A stretch of 64,000 bases of DNA, taken from Saprospiraceae bacterium. GTDB taxonomy: Bacteria > Bacteroidota > Bacteroidia > Chitinophagales > Saprospiraceae. The position numbers and the translations under genes are program-made. How positions within the stretch are numbered: the stretch's first letter is position 1; every line of letters starts with the position of its first letter. Of this stretch, positions 17,639 to 24,295 are shown piece after piece. Below the pieces are notes generated by a model. It searched no databases and was not told the DNA's origin. It saw only the letters and a program-made list of their open reading frames with translations. The DNA lies in contig JAHBTW010000002.1 in NCBI GenBank assembly GCA_019638385.1, positions 1 through 64,000 on the forward strand, in the 5' to 3' direction.

Positions 17639-18997
17639 TCAACGCAATATCCGCCCCTCTTTCTGAAACTCCTTTTTGATGCCCTCATATAAATCGCTGA
17701 AGAGAATCTGCTCGTCGTGACGATCTAAAGCGCGCAGACAGGCGTATTGTACGATGTTGATGATTTCGCCTCCGGTGATTTCATACCGTTGGGCTAAGGA
17801 GGAGAGGTTTATGTCGCCGGCCAATTTCACCTTTTTCGGGAAAGCCTTTCGCCACAGGGCCAGACGCTCATCAAAGCCCGGCACGGGGAAATAGATGATG
17901 GACTGAAAGCGTCGGCTGAAAGCGTCGTCAATGTTGCTTTTGAAATTGGTGGCTAATATGACCAGCCCATCGTACAGTTCCACGCGCTGCAGGAGGTAGG
18001 AGACTTCCTGGTTAGCGTATTTGTCGTGGGCGTCGCGCACGTTGGTGCGCTTTCCGAAGAGCGCGTCGGCTTCATCGAAGAAGAGCACCCAGTCTTTGTT
18101 TTCCGCTTTCGCAAATAGATTGGCCAGATTTTTTTCGGTTTCGCCGATGTACTTGGAGACGACCATAGAAAGGTCAATGCGATAAACATCCTTCCCTGTG
18201 TATTTGCCCAACAGAGAGGCCGTGAGGGTTTTGCCCGTGCCGGGCGGACCGTGAAACAGGGCGCGGTAGCCGGGCTTGAGTTTGCGGCGCATGCCCCAGT
18301 CGTCCATCAGGGTATCGCCGTGTTTAATCCATATCTCCAACTCCCTGATCTGCTGCAAAGTATCGGGATGCAAAACCAAGTCGTCCCACTCCAATTCCGT
18401 TTCTATGCGCTGTGCGGGAAACGTCAGGCTGAAGCGCGGGGCCGCCACTTTGCCGGTCGTGAACAACTCCACATACTCCTGCGAGAGGATGATGCGACCG
18501 CTCATGCGCGGTTCGCCTTCGGGCACGTCTTCGAGCCAAAGGATGCGTTTTTTGGCAAAGAGATGGTCTTCACTGAAAAGGTGCTGCACTTCGACCCTCT
18601 TTTCCATGTCCTCACCTGCGAGGAGGAAAAGTACCGTTTCGCCGGTGGGCAAAAAGCCGCGGAAGTTTTTGCCGCGCGTGCCGCCGAGCTGGGGAAAATC
18701 GCCGGCCTGCGGAAGGGCTGCCGCAATGACGCGATCGTAAAAGTCAGGCTGGAGGTGCGGAGCGAGGGCGAGCAGGAGGAGGGTTTGTTCCGTTTCCGCT
18801 ATTTCGTTGTGCCGAAAAAAGTGCCCCAAAGGCGTATGCAAATCTTCCTCCCCGAAATGAACGACGAGGCCGTTTTCGCTGAATCCGCCGTCGCCGGCAA
18901 ACCAGGATTTGATGCGCGCGGCGATGAAGGCGTCAATATCCTGTAGAATATCGTTGAGGATGGTTTGCACGTTTCGGAAAATGATTTTTTTTATCAA
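17639..18997 (-). CDS. eCIS AAA+ ATPase (Pvc15-like)
   Basis: A 452-residue AAA+ ATPase. Walker A GPPGTGKT is at about residues 250-257, Walker B VLFFDEADALFG at about 304-315, sensor motif VILATNFKS at about 346-354 and an arginine-finger-type SRRF at about 361. The first 220 residues are family-specific. Such ATPases are a conserved part of eCIS loci and are thought to help cargo loading or particle assembly. It is the last gene of the minus-strand run, before the terminator. The start is odd: the frame opens with a TTG at 18997 overlapping the upstream stop (TTGA), with a GTG at 18970 as alternative and no early ATG. Confidence 0.93.
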   Translation of the reverse strand: MIKKIIFRNVQTILNDILQDIDAFIAARIKSWFAGDGGFSENGLVVHFGEEDLHTPLGHFFRHNEIAETEQTLLLLALAPHLQPDFYDRVIAAALPQAGDFPQLGGTRGKNFRGFLPTGETVLFLLAGEDMEKRVEVQHLFSEDHLFAKKRILWLEDVPEGEPRMSGRIILSQEYVELFTTGKVAAPRFSLTFPAQRIETELEWDDLVLHPDTLQQIRELEIWIKHGDTLMDDWGMRRKLKPGYRALFHGPPGTGKTLTASLLGKYTGKDVYRIDLSMVVSKYIGETEKNLANLFAKAENKDWVLFFDEADALFGKRTNVRDAHDKYANQEVSYLLQRVELYDGLVILATNFKSNIDDAFSRRFQSIIYFPVPGFDERLALWRKAFPKKVKLAGDINLSSLAQRYEITGGEIINIVQYACLRALDRHDEQILFSDLYEGIKKEFQKEGRILR

Positions 18998-19503
18998 ATC
19001 GGCCCCTTCTGCAATGTTTCACGCCAAGTCAGCAAACTTGCCGAGATGCGCCCGGTTTCAGTAGAAAACAACAATTGAAGATCGAGAAAGTAGCTGTCAT
19101 TTGATCCGGGATGATCGCAATCGACAAAGCCTCTTCTATCGGGCAGTTGATAGTGCAAATCTACGGTATCTCTTGGGATGTTGATCAAGTTCCGGTGCAA
19201 AACAATTCGCAATGAGGTGTCGGTTTGAATCAGGGTATTGTTTACGCGGACAAAGTCATTTTTCCAGTTACTGAAGTCATGGCCTACACTCCCTGTGATG
19301 AGGTGAATTTGTTCAAAATACGCTTTCGGCAGGTCTTTCCCTTTGCCCCATTGCAACTCAACAGAAAGGGTTGTTTGCGTACTGTCTAATGTATTGACAG
19401 TCATATCTCTAAAGGTTGGTTCACCATTACAGGTATCCTTCGTGCAGGCTGAAAACGGGCAAATTGCAAGGTATAGAAGCCCGACCAGTATTTTTCGAAC
19501 CAT
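18994..19503 (-). CDS. Small putative lipoprotein of unknown function in the eCIS run
   Basis: A 169-residue protein with an N-terminal hydrophobic segment (KILVGLLYLAICPFSAC) ending in a possible lipobox Cys at about residue 20, followed by a polar, beta-rich domain. I do not recognise the family. It lies between a DUF4157 protein (36 nt) and the AAA+ ATPase (4-nt overlap), so it is probably co-transcribed and translationally coupled to the ATPase. It is more AT-rich than its neighbours, which suggests separate acquisition. It could be an immunity or adaptor protein for the upstream DUF4157 protein (inference from position only). Confidence 0.6.
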   Translation of the reverse strand: MVRKILVGLLYLAICPFSACTKDTCNGEPTFRDMTVNTLDSTQTTLSVELQWGKGKDLPKAYFEQIHLITGSVGHDFSNWKNDFVRVNNTLIQTDTSLRIVLHRNLINIPRDTVDLHYQLPDRRGFVDCDHPGSNDSYFLDLQLLFSTETGRISASLLTWRETLQKGPI

Positions 19504-19538
19504 GTCCTAAAAGTTGTAAAACGTGAATTGATTGACTG

Positions 19539-21509
19539 CTACCGTTTTTTCACTTCATTTACGTAAATTTCGTATAGGGGCAAATCCGCCGCAGTACCGC
19601 TTCCCCAGGAAGGGGTCATTCCGTTCTTTATTTTATAATAATCTTCCAGAATATCTCCTTGTTGTTCCAGGTTGAAGGCTGATATCCCCTTGTTTTTATT
19701 TGCCTCCAGGGCAGGAATTCCACCATAATTATACCCTCCGGCCTTTTGCGCATGGATCGCGCGCGGCATGTACATAGCGCCCATTTTTTGGTACTGCCAT
19801 ACATGGGTGAGTTCATGAATCAATAGCTCAGGCGATACGGTTCCCCAGTTGTTAATGGTATGAAAACTGACGTAAGCCCTTTTCGTCCAAGATGGCCCCA
19901 GAATGGCGCGCTCATCCACTCTCACAAGGTTGTAGTCAATGCTATTGCCGAATACGGTTTTCGCAACAGCAATTTCTGCCCCTGTGAGCGGCCGGGTATT
20001 AAATTTTACAAAATCCATCAATGTCTCGTACATTTCTCCAATGCCCAATGTTTCCAATCCATAAATGGCAAATTCTCCAAGCCAGTATCCGAATTCTTTC
20101 CAGGTTGCGGCTTTTCCCAAGGATTTCCACCAGCTCAGCGACCAGGGTTTTAGGCTTTTTACGCCTTCCCACAATTGGTTTCCCAGTCGTCTCAACCGGG
20201 CCGGGAAGCTGGTGATAAACCGTTTAATCCGGTGATAAATACCCAAGGTTTTTTCCCACATTTTACGGCCGAACCATTTCAGTCCTTTCCAGACAGATTT
20301 GGCGCCTTTAGCAATCTTCCCCCCCAGCCATTTGAAGCCTTTTGCCACACCCTTTGCACCCGATGCTACTTTTCCACCCACCCACTTCGCTGCTTTTTTT
20401 ATCTTTCTCCCCAACTTTTTGAAAAAACCCTGAACCTGAGGTACTTTTTGAGAGCCTCCTCCCTGCTGCACCACATGTGTCAGCTCATGGGCCAGCAAGC
20501 GTTTGCCCTGGGAGCTTTCGGGGCGAAATTTCCCGGAATTGAAATACACATCCCGCCCGTGCGTGAATGCCTGAGCGCCCAATGTCTTATTCATCTGTAT
20601 GGCCTCTGTATCGGTGTGTATGCCGACCCCGCCGAAGTCCACCCCGAAGGCGGTTTCCATTTCCGAACGGGCTTTTCCGGGCAGCGGCCTGCCCCGGCCT
20701 GCTTTTTCATGAATGCGATTGCCTAAACGAGAACTTACCGTTTTGGCGCCTGGTTCCACCTTCATCTGTACGGGTTCTTCTTCCTCTTCTGCCTGCATTT
20801 GAACCGGTTCCTCCTCCTCTTCTGCCTGCATTTGAACCGGCTCTTCTTCCTCTTCTGCCTGCATTTGAACCGGTTCCTCCTCCTCTTCTGCCTGCATTTG
20901 CAACGGTTCCTCCTCCTCTTCTGCCTGCATTTGCACCGGTTCCTCCTCCTCTTCTGCCTGCATTTGCACCGGTTCCTCCTCCTCTTCTGCCTGCATTTGC
21001 AACGGTTCCTCCTCCTCTGTCTTCATTTGCATCGGCTCCTCCTCTTCTTCTGTCTGCATTTGTACCGGTTCCTCCTCCTCCTCTGTCTTCATTTGCACCG
21101 GCTCCTCCTCTTCTTCTGTCTGCATTTGTACCGGTTCCTCCTCCTCGGAAGCTGCCTCTCGTTGCACATCCGGCTTTTCCTGTACTAACTTGTCTTTTTC
21201 CATACGGGCCTCGGCAGTGCCGAGCTTTTCGTCCTCCACGGGCGTCGCCAGAGAAGTGCGCTGTATGGCGCTGATGGATTGCTTTTGCACCGCAGGTACC
21301 TGGCCCCGGCCGCCCACGACCTGTTCCGCTACGGCATCGGCTTCCTGTTCATACTTATCTCCCGGTTGGCCGATGGCTAATTTAGGCTGGAAAAACGGCT
21401 GCTCTGCTTTGGCTTGCGCCGGAGCAGGCGAGAAGAATGGCTGCTGCTCGCTTTCCCCCGAATGGGAATTGCGATGGCGGCGGGAACGGCGAGTGCTCGT
21501 TGTTTTCAC
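19539..21509 (-). CDS. DUF4157 (eCIS core) protein with Glu-rich repeats, cationic helix and second HExxH
   Basis: A 656-residue likely eCIS cargo protein with a GTG start (no ATG before residue 103). In order: basic start; EQPFFQPKLAIGQPGDKYEQ motif at about 36-55; twelve 10-11-residue EEEEEPVQMQA-type repeats (about 122-251); DUF4157 domain (about 258-355: AFGVDFGGVGIHTD, GAQAFTHGRDVYFNSG, LLAHELTHVVQQG). Next is a Lys/Trp/Gly-rich amphipathic stretch (about 360-420, FFKKLGRKIKKAAKW). The C-terminal domain has a second LLIHELTHVWQYQ motif at about 563. DUF4157 domains mark proteins associated with eCIS. The tail could be a metallopeptidase or a membrane-active toxin; neither is proven. The next gene is a small lipoprotein-like protein. 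Confidence 0.88.
   Translation of the reverse strand: MKTTSTRRSRRHRNSHSGESEQQPFFSPAPAQAKAEQPFFQPKLAIGQPGDKYEQEADAVAEQVVGGRGQVPAVQKQSISAIQRTSLATPVEDEKLGTAEARMEKDKLVQEKPDVQREAASEEEEPVQMQTEEEEEPVQMKTEEEEEPVQMQTEEEEEPMQMKTEEEEPLQMQAEEEEEPVQMQAEEEEEPVQMQAEEEEEPLQMQAEEEEEPVQMQAEEEEEPVQMQAEEEEEPVQMQAEEEEEPVQMKVEPGAKTVSSRLGNRIHEKAGRGRPLPGKARSEMETAFGVDFGGVGIHTDTEAIQMNKTLGAQAFTHGRDVYFNSGKFRPESSQGKRLLAHELTHVVQQGGGSQKVPQVQGFFKKLGRKIKKAAKWVGGKVASGAKGVAKGFKWLGGKIAKGAKSVWKGLKWFGRKMWEKTLGIYHRIKRFITSFPARLRRLGNQLWEGVKSLKPWSLSWWKSLGKAATWKEFGYWLGEFAIYGLETLGIGEMYETLMDFVKFNTRPLTGAEIAVAKTVFGNSIDYNLVRVDERAILGPSWTKRAYVSFHTINNWGTVSPELLIHELTHVWQYQKMGAMYMPRAIHAQKAGGYNYGGIPALEANKNKGISAFNLEQQGDILEDYYKIKNGMTPSWGSGTAADLPLYEIYVNEVKKR
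20757..21146 (-). repeat. Twelve tandem 30-33-nt repeats within the DUF4157 gene
   Basis: Coding repeats of an 11-residue unit (EEEEEPVQMQA with Val/Leu/Met and Gln/Lys variation; two units are 10 residues). The frame is kept throughout. The identical units make copy-number change by slippage or recombination likely. Confidence 0.95.
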
Positions 21510-21556
21510 ATCATACAGATTTTGAATAACTCATATTGATTATCAAGGCGCCCCTA

Positions 21557-22342
21557 TCAGAGACTTCGCTCAAGGGACACTAACCGTTTCAGCACTTCGT
21601 TAGCGAGGAACATGTAGTCCTCCGCTCCGTTAGAGGCCGGCTCGAAGGCAAAAACATCCTGTCCGGCGGCCTGCGCCTGCGCCAGAGTAATATTGGTACG
21701 GATGTAGGTGTCGAATAGCCAACCGGGATAGCCGGCGTCTAATTCTTCGCGGATTTGCTGGTGCATCTTCTTGCGGGGGTCGTAGCGGGAGAGCAGCAAT
21801 CCGAGAATCTCCATCCGGCGGTTGAGCGTGCGCTGAATGAGGTCGAAGTGGCGCTTGAAGCTTTGCAAACCCTTCAAAGGCAAAAATTCGGCCTGTACAG
21901 GCATGATGACATAATCGCTGGCCACCAGCGCGTTCACGGTAAGCAAACCGATAGCGGGCGGGCAGTCGAGCAGGATGTAGTCGTACTCGGCTTGCAACGG
22001 CTCCAGCATCCGCCGCAGCAATTGCTCCCGGCCATAGACGCTGACCAATTCCAGTTCTGCCCCGGCCAGTTCCAAAGAAGCGGGCACGAGCCGCAGTCCG
22101 CCGCAGGTCTGCACGATGTCGGCCAAACGGGCGGTCTGCCCCTCCATCTCCTGACGCAACAGATGGTAGAGGCTCGGCTCTACGTCGTCACCCAATCCGA
22201 GGGCCTGGGTGAGATTGGCCTGCGGGTCCAAATCCACCAATAATACGGTTTTGCCCATTTGCTGTAAAGCGGCAGCAAGGTTGATAGCGGTGGTGGTTTT
22301 GCCGGAACCTCCCTTTTGTATGGCGAGGGAAATCGTCTTCAT
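21557..22342 (-). CDS. Orphan ParA/MinD-family ATPase in the eCIS run
   Basis: A 261-residue deviant-Walker ATPase. The Walker A motif QKGGSGKTTTAINLA includes the signature Lys, followed by LLVDLDPQANLTQALG (Walker A') and YDYILLDCPPAIGLLTVNAL (Walker B). It closely resembles Soj/ParA. No ParB gene or obvious parS cluster lies beside it, so a role in plasmid or chromosome partition is unlikely from context. ParA-family proteins also position large cytoplasmic cargoes on the nucleoid (for example McdA for carboxysomes), so spacing or inheritance of eCIS particles is a reasonable inference. It is 4 nt after the haloperoxidase gene and precedes a DUF4157 gene. Confidence 0.92.
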   Translation of the reverse strand: MKTISLAIQKGGSGKTTTAINLAAALQQMGKTVLLVDLDPQANLTQALGLGDDVEPSLYHLLRQEMEGQTARLADIVQTCGGLRLVPASLELAGAELELVSVYGREQLLRRMLEPLQAEYDYILLDCPPAIGLLTVNALVASDYVIMPVQAEFLPLKGLQSFKRHFDLIQRTLNRRMEILGLLLSRYDPRKKMHQQIREELDAGYPGWLFDTYIRTNITLAQAQAAGQDVFAFEPASNGAEDYMFLANEVLKRLVSLERSL

Positions 22343-22346
22343 ATCA

Positions 22347-23747
22347 TTACCCCAGTGTACCGTTAAAATAGAGGCGCGCTTTGCGCCAGACGCTTCCGGC
22401 TACTTTTCTGCCCAATTCCCTGCCTTGCAGGTCTCCTTCTTCAAAGTGGATACCGCCGTATCGCCGCGACCATCCGGCCTGATTGGCGGCGTCCTGGAGG
22501 GTAGGCCAACTGAGCGTCACATCTTTGGCCGGGGTACATTCCGGCTCAATAACGGGGCTTTTCGCAGGGAAGGTAATGCTTTCCCCATAGGCGTTGTTGC
22601 AACAAAAACTAGTGATGATTTCTGCCGTGGCCCGGCTAAAGGTACTATGCCCCGACGGATACTCTGCGAACGGAGGGGTGAACAGCAAAAAAGGCCACCA
22701 TCCCTCGCCCTCCATCGTAACAGCACCGCGGCAAGGGCCGCCCCAGGCACTAAAATGGATTTCATCGTACAATTCCCGAATGGCCGAATCGGGTCTTGCA
22801 TAATCATAATATTCTTTGGCATCCCAACAGGCAATGGAGGCATCGAGCAGGGCGTTAGTCAGCACAAAAAACATCCCAATTACATTGGTATCGTTAAACC
22901 GGTTTTTGACGGCGATGTAATTGGCAATGCGACAACACTGTGCCGGCGGTACGGTCCAATAGCCATAGCCTGGCGTATAGGTCGCTTGTTCAAACTTGTC
23001 CTCATGCATGCCGGCCCAATACTCTGCGATGAGCTTCTGCTCGTCGGTGAGACAAGCGCTGATTCGGATGATCTCCTCCATCTGGCATTTGAATTTGGCG
23101 CTGTTGAGCGCAGCAGGCGCCGGCGGCCGAAATTGCCCGCCCCACTCCAGCGCGAAGGGCCGCACCAAGCCCCAATGCGGCGTGAGGAACTTCTGCGGTT
23201 TGCGCTTGTCATCCAATTGAGGCTGCCATTTTCCCACATCAGCAAGCGGCTTTTTCGGAGGAGCGATATTTACCGGTTTATAGCCGGTGTAGTCGGCATA
23301 ACTCGCTGTTGAAGCCGCGCCGTCGCCCCGCCGGTATTCGACGATCAATTTGGCAGCCAGATTGCCGATGCCCTGCGGTTGGGTTACATCCAGTGTTTGC
23401 TCTGACGTGTCGCAACCGGTATCCTTCATCAGGTCGGAAATTTGCTGCCGGAGATCATCCGGCAAATTTGTTCCGAACAGTTCTTCCATCACGCGGTAGG
23501 CCGCCATGCTGAAGGCTATTTCCCGATTTTGTTGCGTATGTTCTAATTCCGGGCGCTTGAGCCGGGCGCCGGTCGTCGTGCTCACCTCTTTGCCCGTTCG
23601 GTATGCGGTCCAGGCATCGTACATGGCAGTATGTACCATAGCCAACGCACGCGCAGCAATGGTGGGCGGCATTTTGGCGTAGTAGAGGGCCGCACAGGCG
23701 AGACGATTCCAGCGCAAGGCTAAGGGAGGGTGGTAAGCAGTTGACAT
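22347..23747 (-). CDS. Vanadium-dependent haloperoxidase / PAP2-family protein in the eCIS run
   Basis: A 466-residue protein with all three motifs of the PAP2/vanadium haloperoxidase fold: KEYYDYARP (KX6RP, about residue 316), PFAEYPSGHSTFSRA (PSGH, about residue 365) and SRRYGGIHFEEGD (SRX5H, about residue 427). The helical N-terminus (ALAMVHTAMYDAWTAY) is typical of bacterial vanadium haloperoxidases. It could oxidise halides with H2O2 or act as a phosphatase; sequence alone cannot decide. No signal peptide or DUF4157 domain is seen. It sits 85 nt after the immunity gene and 4 nt before parA, inside the co-directional eCIS run, so it may be cargo or an accessory enzyme. Confidence 0.88.
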   Translation of the reverse strand: MSTAYHPPLALRWNRLACAALYYAKMPPTIAARALAMVHTAMYDAWTAYRTGKEVSTTTGARLKRPELEHTQQNREIAFSMAAYRVMEELFGTNLPDDLRQQISDLMKDTGCDTSEQTLDVTQPQGIGNLAAKLIVEYRRGDGAASTASYADYTGYKPVNIAPPKKPLADVGKWQPQLDDKRKPQKFLTPHWGLVRPFALEWGGQFRPPAPAALNSAKFKCQMEEIIRISACLTDEQKLIAEYWAGMHEDKFEQATYTPGYGYWTVPPAQCCRIANYIAVKNRFNDTNVIGMFFVLTNALLDASIACWDAKEYYDYARPDSAIRELYDEIHFSAWGGPCRGAVTMEGEGWWPFLLFTPPFAEYPSGHSTFSRATAEIITSFCCNNAYGESITFPAKSPVIEPECTPAKDVTLSWPTLQDAANQAGWSRRYGGIHFEEGDLQGRELGRKVAGSVWRKARLYFNGTLG

Positions 23748-23832
23748 GATTGCGGTTTTTATGGTGGTGATAAGTGGGTTGGCGGGAGAACGGATGAATG
23801 TCGAAAAGAGAAAAGAGGGTTATTTAATAAAA

Positions 23833-24285
23833 TTAATTAGAAACTGAATTTTCCAAAATCACTATGAACTCATTAAAGCTATTAGCAATAAAATAGGTTT
23901 TATTCAATTTACCATCAATCTCTTGGCTATCCCAAAAATAAACCTTCCCCTTTTCATTCCCTCTCGTTTGAATACATACTAAACTACTACCACCGACCAG
24001 CGCTATTGGAAAAAAACCTCGCGGTAAAATTGATTTATTAAGCTGGATATTATAGGCAATGTCGAAATAGACATTGCTATTCTTACCCAAAAACCTTTCA
24101 ACACTTATTTCTTCCGACCAATTTCCATCTATAATCTTGAAAAAACCCAATGTTGGCATACCTCCATTAATTTTTAGCATAAAATCTCTATATTGATTTG
24201 GAATCTTTAAGGGTAACCTCCTCTCATATTCTTTTAATGATTTTTCAGAAAGCAATTCGCCTTGATTCTTAATTTCAATTTTCAT
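23833..24285 (-). CDS. SMI1/KNR4 family immunity protein
   Basis: A 150-residue SUKH-superfamily protein. The typical opening is seen: an N-terminal helix with YERRLPLKIPNQYRDFML, then NGGMPTLGFF, a core GFFPIALVGGSSLVCIQ and VYFWDS near the end. SUKH proteins commonly serve as immunity proteins of nuclease-type polymorphic toxins. It starts 10 nt after the stop of the DUF4157/colicin-DNase toxin on the same strand, the classic toxin-immunity order. The gene is strongly AT-rich, matching the toxin tip but not the rest of the toxin gene, so the tip and immunity gene probably arrived together. Confidence 0.9.
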   Translation of the reverse strand: MKIEIKNQGELLSEKSLKEYERRLPLKIPNQYRDFMLKINGGMPTLGFFKIIDGNWSEEISVERFLGKNSNVYFDIAYNIQLNKSILPRGFFPIALVGGSSLVCIQTRGNEKGKVYFWDSQEIDGKLNKTYFIANSFNEFIVILENSVSN

Positions 24286-24295
24286 ATTAAAAATT

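Noticed and set aside
20757..21146. Regular 33-nt repeats that could be taken for a CRISPR array
   Set aside because: Units are contiguous without spacers, in frame and encode an 11-residue protein repeat.
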